This document shows positions 36,154 through 44,990 of a DNA stretch of 64,000 bases, one piece after another. The stretch's first letter is position 1. Every line of letters begins with the position of its first letter. Source of the DNA: Ignisphaera sp. (lineage in GTDB: Archaea > Thermoproteota > Thermoprotei_A > Sulfolobales > Ignisphaeraceae); assembly GCA_038831005.1 (NCBI GenBank), contig JAWBKZ010000004.1, positions 124,001 through 188,000 of the forward strand, written 5' to 3'. Under the pieces are notes generated by a model. That model did not search any database and was not told where the DNA came from. It was given only the letters and a program-made list of their open reading frames with translations. The translations under genes and the position numbers were made by a program.

Positions 36154-36828
36154 ATGAGCGATGTATATAGCTATGAGAGGAGACAGCTTGTTGAATATCT
36201 AAAGCGTGCAGGTATAATCAGGAGTAGAAATGTTGAAGAAGCCTTCTTATCTATTCCTCGAGAACACTATGTACCTGAACACCTCAGAGAATACGCTTAC
36301 CAAGATACACCACTCCCCATAGGCTCTGGACAAACTATTAGTGCTCCACACATGGTTGCGATAATGACGGAAGAACTTATGGTAGAACCTAACCACAAGA
36401 TCCTGGAAATAGGTACAGGTTCCGGTTATCAAACATCCATACTTGCCCATATAGTCTCGAAAGGCTGTGGACATGTATATACAGTAGAACGCATACCTGA
36501 ATTAGCTCAAAACGCTTTAATAAACATATCGAGAGCTGTACCCCATCTACTAAAATACATAACCATACATGTTGGTGATGGAAGTAAAGGGCTACAAGAA
36601 TTCGCACCATATGATAGGATAATAGTGACTGCAGCTGCCCCAAGAATACCTGAACCTCTTATAAATCAGCTAGCTTTAGAAGGAGTAATGGTTATACCTG
36701 TAGGCAATAGATATGAACAACTCCTTACTATAGTAACTAAAGACAGAAGAGGTGATATATTGATTAGACAATCAATACCATGTGTGTTTGTTCCTCTCTT
36801 GGGAGAATATGGATGGAGAGAAACATAA
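36154..36828 (+). CDS. pcm: protein-L-isoaspartate O-methyltransferase
   Basis: 224 residues: PREHYVPEHLREYAYQDTPL, IGSGQTISAPHMVAIMTEEL (family signature) and ILEIGTGSGYQTSILAHI (AdoMet motif I), then DRIIVTAAAPRIPEPLINQL. It repairs isoaspartyl residues, a common need in hyperthermophiles. Start ATG 36154. Followed by a start-less reading frame of 62 codons. Confidence 0.95.
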   Translation: MSDVYSYERRQLVEYLKRAGIIRSRNVEEAFLSIPREHYVPEHLREYAYQDTPLPIGSGQTISAPHMVAIMTEELMVEPNHKILEIGTGSGYQTSILAHIVSKGCGHVYTVERIPELAQNALINISRAVPHLLKYITIHVGDGSKGLQEFAPYDRIIVTAAAPRIPEPLINQLALEGVMVIPVGNRYEQLLTIVTKDRRGDILIRQSIPCVFVPLLGEYGWRET

Positions 36829-36857
36829 ATAGATAACACAAATATCGAATTGACTAA

Positions 36858-37046
36858 CTCCATAGAATAGGTACAGGTAGCATCATTATATATACTACAA
36901 CCACAGAACCTGAAAATATATATGTATTTCATAAGGGTTTGTATAAAGTAGATCCTGGAAACAATTTCCATGGCACTGTACATACATTAGGTGAAAATAA
37001 GCAGATGTTAGAAGAGGTTGTAGATATTCTTGCTGGATATGTTTAG
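36858..37046 (+). pseudogene. start-less 62-codon frame, probable gene remnant
   Basis: An uninterrupted frame from just after TAA (36855-36857) to TAG (37044-37046) encodes a well-formed peptide: IIIYTTTEPENIYVFHKGLY, KVDPGNNFHGTVHTLGENKQ and MLEEVVDILAGYV. No ATG, GTG or TTG is in frame before the middle of it. It looks like the body of a small conserved protein that lost its beginning, or one using an unusual start. Its stop overlaps the WhiP-like gene's stop by a few bases. Confidence 0.35.
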
Positions 37047-37885
37047 ACTGTTTTAGTCATACATTGATCTAGAATGTACTTAAAGCTTTTTCCAAGCCCT
37101 ACACGAATCCCAAATCTTCTATCTGTGTATAGGTAAACAAGCTTCTTTGTTTGAAGTTTTCTAAGGATGTTCATTAGTTCGTGTGATGGGTAGTGAAGTT
37201 CGTCAGCTATTTGATCTAGGTAGAGATATGTGCTATTCCACTCTACATAGTGTTTGATTAAGTAGTTCAGTACAGCGATCTCTTCTTCGAGTAGATCTTT
37301 AGTCTCGAGAACCTTTTTCACACAATTTAACGCTTTTTCAAGTACTGATTTCGTGTCTGTGGGTGCGTTATGGGAATGTTTACCCACGTTTTTAGGTGTA
37401 TCTGAGACAATGAACTGCTGTATTTCTGTACCATATGGTGCGTTCTTTAGCTGATTCTTGTTGTTTATTGTTGTATGTATTTGTTCATTTATCAGTTTGT
37501 GGGCTAACAGAACCACATCTCGAGGAGTAGCTATAGGTACTCCTATAGATTCGAGAAGGGTCTTCACATACTCTTCTCCTAGTTTTGTAAGCATCCAGTA
37601 ACCTGTTCTATATACCACATATCTTCGTGTCTTCCAATAACTTAGATAGCTACTAATCAATTTGCTTGACTTGTTGAGTATTTTTGCTATTTCTGAGCTT
37701 TTCATTGGTTTTACATAGAGTAGAAGGAGTATAGCTTCAACTACTCTAGATCTAGGTCCTCTGTCACTAACTATAGACTCTACCGCTTCATCACCTGAGC
37801 TATGCCTCGTTATAGGTGCTACAAATTCGATGAACTCATTATCTACTTCATCTTCAGAATACCTGTTTAAATTCAAAAACTGCAC
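37043..37885 (-). CDS. double winged-helix protein, WhiP-like replication initiator candidate
   Basis: 280 residues with two winged helices: one at about 45-115 (SRVVEAILLLLYVKP, SSEIAKILNKSSKLISSYLS, VVYRTGYWMLTKLGEE) and one at about 200-270 (EEEIAVLNYLIKHY, YLDQIADELHYPSHELMNIL). A low-complexity linker joins them. The arrangement and SSYLSYWKTRRYVVY segment resemble crenarchaeal WhiP, a Cdt1-like protein described near replication origins of Sulfolobus and Aeropyrum. The link is by memory of the family and needs testing. Divergent from the aRF1 gene. Confidence 0.6.
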   Translation of the reverse strand: MQFLNLNRYSEDEVDNEFIEFVAPITRHSSGDEAVESIVSDRGPRSRVVEAILLLLYVKPMKSSEIAKILNKSSKLISSYLSYWKTRRYVVYRTGYWMLTKLGEEYVKTLLESIGVPIATPRDVVLLAHKLINEQIHTTINNKNQLKNAPYGTEIQQFIVSDTPKNVGKHSHNAPTDTKSVLEKALNCVKKVLETKDLLEEEIAVLNYLIKHYVEWNSTYLYLDQIADELHYPSHELMNILRKLQTKKLVYLYTDRRFGIRVGLGKSFKYILDQCMTKTV

Positions 37886-38038
37886 CTAAAAGAGACAACG
37901 CTAGAGTATATTTTACCTCTCAGCATAATGTTTATAAACAGAGTTTATGGATAAGCTTTTAGCTGTTCTAGGATGTTTATGTGTAATAGGTGAGGCGTAT
38001 TTAGCGAATGGGAATCAAAGCTATCTGTAGATAGAAGG

Positions 38039-39112
38039 ATGCTGAAGCAGATTATAAAGGAGTTGAAGAAGTGGCGTGCTCATGCAACAACACTACTTAG
38101 CCTATATATACCACCAGGCAGACCTATAAGCGATGTAGTGAATCTCCTTAGGCAGGAGCTAGCTATAACAGAGAACATAAAGCTTAAGAAAACACGTGAT
38201 GCTGTGCAATGGGCTCTATCTACAGCTATAGATAGACTCTCAATGATAAGACAGGTACCTAGAAATGGTTTAGTCGTGTTTAGCGGTATAAATGAGGATA
38301 CAAACGACACTATAACTCTTGTATTCTCACCACCTGATCCCATACCTGTGTTCTTCTATAGAACTGATAAAGAGTTCCATACAGAATTTCTAGAGCCTAT
38401 GATAGAGGAACAAGATATATATGGTATAGTGATAATAGAGAGAGATGAAGCTACAATAGGTCTTCTAAAACCTTCAGGAGTACAGATTCTAGATGAAATA
38501 GAGTGGTTTATTCCAGGTAAACATCATAAGGGTGGCCAAAGCCAAAGAAGATTCGATAGAATTATTGAGCAAATGGTTGAGGAATTCTATAAACATGTAG
38601 CCGAGAAAATAAATAACTACTTTGTTCCATTAATTGAAGAAAAGAAGCTCAAAGGAATCATAATCGCTGGACCTGGTTACGCAAAACTAGATTTTCTGAA
38701 GGAAGCCGATAATCTAGACTATAGAGTGCGGAAAATGATTATCGGAGAACCTATAGATGTCTCTTACCAAGGTATTGTAGGTCTTAGGGAAACTGTCTTT
38801 AAAGCAAAAGAGATACTTGCGAAACACAGGTACTTCGATATACTTAACACTATAGAGGAATTCAAATACCATATAGCTAAAGATGATGGGTATATTGTCT
38901 ACGGTGTTAAAGATGTTGAAGAAGCTTTAAACAATGGAGCTGTAGAAAAGCTCTTGGTATGTGAAGACCACCAGGATATTGATAGACTTGAGAAGATAGC
39001 TCAAGATAGAGGTGCATCAGTAGTAGTTATACCGTCTTCAGTAGATGAGTATGAATGGTTTAGAGATACCTTTGGATGTTTAGCAGCTATAACTAGGTAT
39101 CCTATAGGATAA
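38039..39112 (+). CDS. prf1: peptide chain release factor aRF1
   Basis: 357 residues: N domain with LSLYIPPGRPISDVVNLLRQ and the stop-codon-reading loop NIKLKKTR (a variant of NIKS), M domain with HKGGQSQRRFDR (the GGQ that triggers hydrolysis), and C domain with the ABCE1/EF1A-binding fold. It recognises all three stop codons at termination. It starts at ATG 38039. Related rescue factors Pelota and RqcH are also in the window but not linked. Confidence 0.95.
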   Translation: MLKQIIKELKKWRAHATTLLSLYIPPGRPISDVVNLLRQELAITENIKLKKTRDAVQWALSTAIDRLSMIRQVPRNGLVVFSGINEDTNDTITLVFSPPDPIPVFFYRTDKEFHTEFLEPMIEEQDIYGIVIIERDEATIGLLKPSGVQILDEIEWFIPGKHHKGGQSQRRFDRIIEQMVEEFYKHVAEKINNYFVPLIEEKKLKGIIIAGPGYAKLDFLKEADNLDYRVRKMIIGEPIDVSYQGIVGLRETVFKAKEILAKHRYFDILNTIEEFKYHIAKDDGYIVYGVKDVEEALNNGAVEKLLVCEDHQDIDRLEKIAQDRGASVVVIPSSVDEYEWFRDTFGCLAAITRYPIG

Positions 39113-39115
39113 TAT

Positions 39116-39511
39116 TTATGTAGAGATAGAAGAATATAGTCTGTATGGACATTCTCTCCAGTATCTACTACATAGATACACATCATATCGTGTTAAATAT
39201 CTATCGATAAGCTTGCAGTAAGCAAATCTAACACCATTCTCTGTACTACTGATATCACATTCTGGACATCCACAGTTAAGTTGAGGAGGTAGCGCATGGA
39301 TAGGTGCATATATCTTTACTCTATCTTTTTTAGTTTGATGTTCTTTTCTAAAATGTTTTACAGGTTCTTCTACATAGTATACACAGTTTATGTATATGTT
39401 CTCAGAACCACATCTATCGATAGCTACTACAGTATCTACAGGTTCAGGTAGTTTTGGAGAGGTACACATACCGTGTTGATACCATGGACAAGGCAAATAT
39501 TTACACCACAA
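39116..39511 (-). CDS. conserved-looking Cys-rich protein, 131 aa
   Basis: The protein contains ten cysteines arranged as CKYLPCPWYQHGMC at the N-terminus, CG..C in the middle, CGCPEC near 80-85, then C..C near the end (YLCSRYWRECPYR). This pattern suggests zinc or Fe-S binding. No membrane span. I cannot name the family. It is convergent with aRF1; the stops are 3 bases apart. Confidence 0.65.
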   Translation of the reverse strand: MWCKYLPCPWYQHGMCTSPKLPEPVDTVVAIDRCGSENIYINCVYYVEEPVKHFRKEHQTKKDRVKIYAPIHALPPQLNCGCPECDISSTENGVRFAYCKLIDRYLTRYDVYLCSRYWRECPYRLYSSIST

Positions 39512-39699
39512 ACAAAAGCTGTTTGTTTACTCATTATATAAAGGGTGAGTATAACTGGTATCAACTAATTAAAACAGTTAAACCAGTAAATATAAAAGCT
39601 GCTGAAGAAGCTAACCTACCACGAATCTGACCCTAATGAACTATATGCATTAGCTATGTACAACACCGCTCTATATGTTTACGAGGTGAATACATCTAT
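39512..39699 (+). other. short intergenic region with a coding-like remnant
   Basis: Around 39596-39739 a plus-strand frame without a good start reads like protein (YHESDPNELYALAMYNTALY), and an upstream frame gives VNIKAAEEANLPRI. Together they look like a frame-shifted remnant of a small gene upstream of the winged-helix gene. Confidence 0.25.
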
Positions 39700-40020
39700 A
39701 TGCAAGAAAGATATGTTGAAAGAAATGTACTTGAATTAGATAAAGACCTTAAACTCAAGGTACTCTATGAAGATCCAGAAATAGTTGTGACAATGGCTCC
39801 AAACGAAAGCGAGCTTAGAGAAATTGTTCTAGAGATGCTTAGATCAGGATCCAAATCTATTAAAGAAATACATTCAAAACTCGCAGGTATAGCAAGTGAA
39901 GATAAGATCAGGAAATGCTTAATCAAGTTGATGGATGAAGGTATAGTGGCTATGGATGAAGAAGGTAGATACAGCATAATAGGTTCAGATGGATTTGATG
40001 AAAAAGAGCTAGAGTATTAG
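39700..40020 (+). CDS. small helix-turn-helix-like protein, 106 aa
   Basis: Residues 40-100 look like a winged helix: ESELREIVLEMLRSGSKSIK, ASEDKIRKCLIKLMDEGIVA and the wing DEEGRYSIIG. It could regulate neighbouring genes. Start ATG 39700. Family not identified. Confidence 0.6.
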   Translation: MQERYVERNVLELDKDLKLKVLYEDPEIVVTMAPNESELREIVLEMLRSGSKSIKEIHSKLAGIASEDKIRKCLIKLMDEGIVAMDEEGRYSIIGSDGFDEKELEY

Positions 40021-40233
40021 AGATCTAGCAACAGACCTATCACCTGATCCTCATACACAAGCCATTAGATTAGCTGGAAGTACTGTGTATTGTAGTTGTA
40101 TGCAGTAGATATCTGTATCATGTTCTTTACTTAGATGTATCTATATGTATTAATGATACTTCTATAGTTCTCGATATCTCTAAACCATAGTGTTGTGATG
40201 AATGTAGTATAGATTTGATAAAGAAGTTAAGTA

Positions 40234-41325
40234 TTATTGTTTTGTGCCACAATATGGACAAAATCTAGCTGTATATGGTATCTGTGTACTACAGTTATGG
40301 CATATCTTTGTGGTATTGGATGTGTATGGATCTAGATTAGTGTATGGTGTTTGTTGATGTATGTAGGGTTGGAGTGGATATGGGTTTATGTTTAATGGTT
40401 GCTGTATTAATGATTGTCTTGGTTGTATATAGCTTGTTGTGCTGAAGATTCTTAGGTACTGTTCCTTTATATCGTCTCTAAGTATGTGTAGATATATCTG
40501 TGTTGTCTTTAGGTCTCTGTGTCCTAGTAGTTGCTGTAGGAATACTATGTTCAGTCCTTTCTTTAGAGCTTCTGTAGCGAATGTGTGTCTAAATATATGG
40601 GGCCTAATTCTTCTGGGATCTATACCTGCTCTTTTAGCTAGGCTTTTGAGTCTTTTGTAGAGTCCGCTATAGCTTATAGGTAGAACTCTTTCTGTTGGTG
40701 ATGGTCTTCTCAACCCTATTATGTGGGTAAGTATCTGTGTTGTTAGATCACCTATGAATACTGTTCTTTCTTCATCATATTTAGCGTTTCTAATCCTAAT
40801 TTCTCTAGCAGCTAGATCTATATCCTCGAACGTTATGCTCAACGCTTCTTCAGCTCTTAGACCTGTTTCTAGAAGAAGCGATAGGATTAGTAGATCTAGA
40901 TGATCTCTAGAGGCATTAAATAGACGCACTATTTCTTCAGGTTTGAGTATAGGTATATCTCTTCTCCTAGGTCTTTTGACAGAAGGGATAACTATATCTA
41001 TCCCCATCCAGTTGAAGAATCTTTTAATAAATAACGTGTAGTAGTAGAGTGTAGCTTCTCTAGACCTTCTATCACCATATTTAGCATTAGGAAAACCATT
41101 CCTAAGCCTCTCAACTCTCCACAAATAGAAATCATTTACAGTAACATCTCTAACAGATTTCCACCCTATAAAGCTAAAGAAATCATATAGAGCAGATCTA
41201 TAGCTCTTCACAGTCTTTTCATCAGCACCTGAAGCCTCTAAAGCCATTAAAAACCTCTCAACAGCCAACCTAGAATCAGAACCATCAACATCACTAGGAG
41301 CTCTACCAACATCAATCCTAGGCAT
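40234..41325 (-). CDS. xerA: tyrosine recombinase (XerA-like) with C-terminal zinc ribbon
   Basis: SAM-like N domain (about 20-115) and catalytic domain with the R...H-x-x-R...H...Y set: [39 protein letters not shown]. It extends about 65 residues further through a Pro/Gln/Tyr-rich linker to a zinc ribbon CHNC...CPYCG at the C-terminus. Archaeal XerA (usually ~280-290 aa) resolves chromosome dimers at dif. The extension is unusual. ATG 41325 is preferred over the 41361 start. It is divergent from tRNA-Ser(GCT). Confidence 0.88.
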   Translation of the reverse strand: MPRIDVGRAPSDVDGSDSRLAVERFLMALEASGADEKTVKSYRSALYDFFSFIGWKSVRDVTVNDFYLWRVERLRNGFPNAKYGDRRSREATLYYYTLFIKRFFNWMGIDIVIPSVKRPRRRDIPILKPEEIVRLFNASRDHLDLLILSLLLETGLRAEEALSITFEDIDLAAREIRIRNAKYDEERTVFIGDLTTQILTHIIGLRRPSPTERVLPISYSGLYKRLKSLAKRAGIDPRRIRPHIFRHTFATEALKKGLNIVFLQQLLGHRDLKTTQIYLHILRDDIKEQYLRIFSTTSYIQPRQSLIQQPLNINPYPLQPYIHQQTPYTNLDPYTSNTTKICHNCSTQIPYTARFCPYCGTKQ

Positions 41326-41390
41326 CACAATCCCTAAAAAAGCTACCCAAAGTAACAACATATTAAAACTAAACCAAATAAAACCAAAAC

Positions 41391-41398
41391 CTTATAAC
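41391..41398 (+). promoter_or_regulatory. TATA box of tRNA-Ser(GCT)
   Basis: CTTATAAC lies about 43-50 bases before the tRNA 5' end, similar to the spacing at the other two tRNA genes in this window. Confidence 0.45.
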
Positions 41399-41440
41399 AC
41401 CCATACAACAAAAACTATACAGAACCTAAACACAATCAAA

Positions 41441-41528
41441 GCCGGGGTCGCCTAGCCTGGTAGGGCGCCGGCCTGCTAAGCCGGTGGGGGAACACCCCGC
41501 GCGGGTTCGAATCCCGCCCCCGGCGCCA
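41441..41528 (+). tRNA. tRNA-Ser (GCT)
   Basis: Class II cloverleaf: acceptor GCCGGGG/CCCCGGC, anticodon stem CCGGC/GCCGG with loop CTGCTAA (anticodon GCT), long variable arm, T arm GCGGG TTCGAAT CCCGC, discriminator G and encoded CCA at 41526-41528. No intron. Its 3' third is identical to that of tRNA-Ser(CGA) at 32891-32977, as expected for isoacceptors. Confidence 0.95.
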
Positions 41529-41581
41529 CTCCTCCACGCTCTCTATAAACGATTACCGTTTTCATGGGTTAGTGTTCTCTC

Positions 41582-41767
41582 ATGTTAAGCATCTTAATCA
41601 CTTATTCTCTCAACAGTTTCCTACATGAGCTCATCTTCGAGAATACTTCTACTAGCTACCGAGGTTCCATGGACTTTCCCTTGGAGAGACTGAAGCATTT
41701 CTGTGAAAAGCTTAAAATCTCTTCAAGTAGAACACAACTACGAGATACAAAAAAGACTATAGGCTAA
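41582..41767 (+). CDS. doubtful 61-aa frame
   Basis: A frame between tRNA-Ser and the small acidic gene, with a basic C-terminus (SSSRTQLRDTKKTIG). It has no ribosome-binding site and mixed composition. It may be the remnant of a gene that preceded the 52-aa frame; chance is equally likely. Confidence 0.2.
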   Translation: MLSILITYSLNSFLHELIFENTSTSYRGSMDFPLERLKHFCEKLKISSSRTQLRDTKKTIG

Positions 41768-41777
41768 GGGTCTTCTT

Positions 41778-41936
41778 ATGGAGAAGTTTATGGTGGATCT
41801 AGAGGCTGTGGTCAGAGAGCTCGTTAATGAGTTAGATATGGAGTTGGATTTCAAACCTGTTAAGGCGAAGACTCTTGTTAGTGAACTTGTTAGAGAGATA
41901 CGGAATGAGAGAGAAGATAGTTTACTTAGACATTAG
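41778..41936 (+). CDS. small acidic/helical protein, 52 aa, antitoxin-like
   Basis: A clean short frame from ATG 41778 to TAG 41934 encoding MEKFMVDLEAVVRELVNELD, then FKPVKAKTLVSELVREIRNE. It is strongly helical and charged, resembling the tail or dimer part of small archaeal antitoxins. It lies near, but in opposite orientation to, the VapBC pair. No toxin partner follows it directly; about 200 bases of non-coding sequence separate it from vapC. Confidence 0.45.
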   Translation: MEKFMVDLEAVVRELVNELDMELDFKPVKAKTLVSELVREIRNEREDSLLRH

Positions 41937-42145
41937 TAAGTTGTTAAGATGTATATCGAAGAATCTGGTAGCGAATATATACAAGAGCTATACATATGCA
42001 GGCTTACAATAGCTTGATCAAGATATTCTTAAGCTTCTAGAATATCGGTGAAGTATCTGGAGTTATGGAGATAAATATGCATGTAAATGCTTGAAGTTGA
42101 TCACTAGATATCACCGTATTTTAAATGTGGTTGGTGTTTATAGAG

Positions 42146-42565
42146 TTAAGTCTTCTTTGGTGTTAATATCTCTATACCTAATGTTTTTGAGATGATATCG
42201 GATTTCTTGATTATATCTGTATCTAGTGTAGCGAATTTTCTGCATTCAGTTAGTAAGCTTGCTACTAGGTGTAGTAGGTCTAGTGTTCTAAGCCTTAGAA
42301 TAGGTGCATATTTTACTGCTTGATTCAAAAGCTTATTGAAGTCTACTTGAACTATATCTGCTCTAACGCTTCTTATAGAGTAGAGTGCTAGAGCTATGGG
42401 TTCTTCTAGTCTAGCTCTCGAGAAAACAGATGCTAGTTCTACAAGTGTTAATCTGGATACAACCCTCCTACCCCCTAGTGTTTTAATTAGTTCAACAGCT
42501 TTCTCGTGATTGGGGTCGGCTTCATCAATATAGGATACAATTAGATTAGTATCTACGTAGATCAT
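42146..42565 (-). CDS. vapC: VapC-type PIN-domain toxin
   Basis: 139 residues: MIYVDTNLIVSYIDEADPNH (first Asp), VSRLTLVELASVF (Glu), LRTLDLLHLVASLL (Asp) and FATLDTDIIKKS (final Asp), the four-acid PIN active site of VapC ribonucleases. It follows the vapB-like gene by 26 bases. VapC toxins cut specific RNAs when not bound by antitoxin. Confidence 0.9.
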   Translation of the reverse strand: MIYVDTNLIVSYIDEADPNHEKAVELIKTLGGRRVVSRLTLVELASVFSRARLEEPIALALYSIRSVRADIVQVDFNKLLNQAVKYAPILRLRTLDLLHLVASLLTECRKFATLDTDIIKKSDIISKTLGIEILTPKKT

Positions 42566-42591
42566 TTAATCAATCCAGCGTAATACCGGAT

Positions 42592-42843
42592 CTACCTTGC
42601 TCTCTCTTCTTGTAAGACCTGGTTTAAGCCACCATGTCTTAGTTTGTATCCTTGCTTCTCTAGCTCCTCTACTTTTCTGTAGATGCTATCCCAGTACTCA
42701 ACCTCTCTAGTAACCTCAGCTAAACCCTTCTCTATCATTATGTTGAAAGCATGTGATCTACTTCTAGCAATACCGTATTTAACCATTTTATCAGCTAGTT
42801 CAACAAGCTCTCTACGAACCTTAATAGATACTGAGACAGCCAT
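42592..42843 (-). CDS. vapB: VapB-type antitoxin (ribbon-helix-helix)
   Basis: 83 residues beginning MAVSVSIKVRRELVELADKM, a ribbon-helix-helix with SRSHAFNIMIEKGLAEV as the second helix. The C-terminal half (YWDSIYRKVEELEKQGYKLR) would wrap the toxin. It starts at ATG 42843 and is cotranscribed with vapC. Autoregulation of its own promoter is known for the family. Confidence 0.88.
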   Translation of the reverse strand: MAVSVSIKVRRELVELADKMVKYGIARSRSHAFNIMIEKGLAEVTREVEYWDSIYRKVEELEKQGYKLRHGGLNQVLQEERAR

Positions 42844-43614
42844 ATAGTGTACCCAGTATACCTAGTAACATAGTTACTTAAAACTTTTTCGCCAAACTTA
42901 TTCGATTCACTAAGTAGAGATTTAAATTTACAGTTGTGTGTATACAACTCCTATTCCAAAACATCTCTAGCGTTTTAAACGATAGTACTGAGTCTTAATT
43001 AAAAACACGAGTGCATTCGACTAGAAGTATTCCATTAATGGTGATTAACAGAGACGATTAAGGCTTACAGTCACCAAGTATTCTCATACGTGTCCTGAGG
43101 AGTTTCGACATCGAGATTGCTAAAGCTTTTAAAGAGTTAAACAAGAAAAAGCGTAGACCTGTTTAGTCGATTGTGTGGCTCAATTATCAAGATAATATAA
43201 AGACTTGTTGTGAAGCCGTTTCCAACTAAGGTTTAGGGATAAATTGAACGAAGAATCATCCTACGAAATCTGTGATATAATCTTCTATGCAAATCCTAAT
43301 CTACGATACCTGTTCATATCTTTTCATAAACACATATAACATTATTAACAAAAATAATTATACGTTCGTTTCTGTAAGATGATGTATCCGCCCTTCGGAT
43401 AGCGCTTTCCAAGTCTTCAGCTTTTAATAAATTGGAATATCATTAGAGTTGTTAAGGTAATTCTCTGTGAAATATAGCTAAGTTTCTCATGGAAACTAGT
43501 CAAACTTAGCTATTAATGATTAACGTTGGGATAAGAAGATGTATACGCTATAAGGTAAAATGTACCTAGTGTGCTTGCGATGTTTCTGGGTATTATTCTC
43601 TCAAGTATCTAGAA
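42844..43614. other. 771-base gene-less region
   Basis: No intact gene. A plus-strand tail at about 43109-43167 reads DIEIAKAFKELNKKKRRPV then stop, like the end of a lost gene. A 6-bp-stem hairpin TATCCG-CCCTT-CGGATA lies at about 43388-43404. Otherwise AT-rich with stops in all frames. Confidence 0.4.
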
Positions 43615-44556
43615 TTAACAAAGCGACATTAGCATGAGAATGTAGGAGACTGCAATGAATATAGTTGTGTACAGGGTTATTGCAAAAGCTATTTCTCTTA
43701 TACTTCTTAGGTATCCACCTATGAGTTTTAAGGGTGTTTTTATGGCTCTAGTTAGTATTCCTGGTAGAGGGATCATGAATGGGGTTTTCCTACAGTACTC
43801 TTCGTATTTCTCTCCATACTTCTTCTTCATTTCGAGTTCCTCGGTTAGTGCTATCTCTATCACGAGTATTGTTGATATGAGCCATATGAGTGCTGGTGGT
43901 GTTGTGAATGCTCCTCTCACGTAGGCTTTGTTGCTTACGAATATTAGTAGACCGTAGCTCCAGAGTATGAATCCAAGGTATTGGGGATGTCTACTATATC
44001 TATAAATCCAGAAGTCTATGATTTCGTATCCTTTGAATCTTCCATAGAGCCATGTAGTTACACCTAGCAGGAATACAAAGAGACTGATAAACGTAATAAC
44101 CAGCCCTATGAGAGGTGCATGTGGAACAACCGAGAAGGGTAGATACACTATACACCCTAGTTTTAAAGTTGAGGGAGAGAGTTCGAGTAGTGGTAGCCAG
44201 AGAGTTCTTAAAACCCCTAAACCTGTTAGAAAGAACATAGCGTATGCAAAATAACCAAACGTAGGGATGTACAAAACTAGAGAGCCTAGAGAAGCTAAGA
44301 TACCTTTCTTAATCATGAAACCCAGTAGTATTAGAACAATGGTTATAGCTAGTGTTATGTAGCCAACAGGCCTCAGTATACTGGGGACTCTTTCTATAGC
44401 CTCTACATCGTAGAATACTTCGGGAAAGTACTGATGAAGCACTTTATCTAGAAATATTGGTGCTTCAAAAGTAGAGTAGAATAGAGCTACTGTGAATATA
44501 GCTGATAAAATGAGAGCAAAAGCGAATTCTTTTCCACGAAGACTATTCGAGAGCAT
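43615..44556 (-). CDS. isoprenylcysteine carboxyl methyltransferase/phospholipid methyltransferase-like membrane protein
   Basis: 313 residues with about seven to eight membrane spans and the motif YRYSRHPQYLGFILWSYG (RHP-x-Y-x-G) followed by EEMKKKYGEKYEEYCRKTPF (E-x-x-L...Y-x-x-Y). Both are hallmarks of the ICMT/PEMT superfamily, which methylates lipid or prenyl-cysteine groups at the membrane. The substrate here is unknown. Monocistronic in an accessory region. Confidence 0.85.
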   Translation of the reverse strand: MLSNSLRGKEFAFALILSAIFTVALFYSTFEAPIFLDKVLHQYFPEVFYDVEAIERVPSILRPVGYITLAITIVLILLGFMIKKGILASLGSLVLYIPTFGYFAYAMFFLTGLGVLRTLWLPLLELSPSTLKLGCIVYLPFSVVPHAPLIGLVITFISLFVFLLGVTTWLYGRFKGYEIIDFWIYRYSRHPQYLGFILWSYGLLIFVSNKAYVRGAFTTPPALIWLISTILVIEIALTEELEMKKKYGEKYEEYCRKTPFMIPLPGILTRAIKTPLKLIGGYLRSIREIAFAITLYTTIFIAVSYILMLMSLC

Positions 44557-44990
44557 TACTAATACACCACCTCACACTACTTTAATAGCTAAGAATAGGT
44601 AATAAATATCTCAGAGTCTGTGTAGAGCTCTAAAACTAGGGATATTGGATCCCATGCTGGATCATTTGGCATAAAACGAAGGAGTGGATAGCGAATATGT
44701 TGCAGTCAACCCCAGCGAAAACCTCCTCAAGTCTACAGTAGTACACCTGATCACCGTGGTTAAAGCTGAATAGGTAACCCAGATGTGGAGCAAATAATCA
44801 TAGATCTCGCTCTTACGCCAAATTCATTATTTAAAGGGGTTTCCTACATTAGTTTAGCATGATGAAGATCTAAGTTTTACAGCAGAGTTTTAGCAGAGTG
44901 TTGAAGCATAAACCAGGGATCTTATTCTTAGATGGGTGTACAATCAGTTAGGCAGTCAACCTGATTTTCTCATAAATAAAAACATGACCT
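44557..44990. other. 434-base region with coding remnants
   Basis: No intact gene. Plus-strand fragments such as EYVAVNPSENLLKSTVVHLI (about 44690-44772) and LKHKPGILFLDG (about 44900-44945) look like pieces of decayed genes. Confidence 0.35.

Noticed and set aside
38080-38200. aRF1 NIKL in place of NIKS as a sign of altered stop-codon reading
   Set aside because: I recall the same NIKLK sequence in other crenarchaeal aRF1 proteins, so it is probably normal for the group. It does not explain the in-frame TAG/TGA codons.
32891-41528. Identical ~34-base 3' segments of two tRNA-Ser genes, one near a recombinase gene, considered as att sites of an integrated element
   Set aside because: The identity is explained by shared T arm and acceptor of serine isoacceptors, the copies are inverted, and the DNA between is core housekeeping genes.
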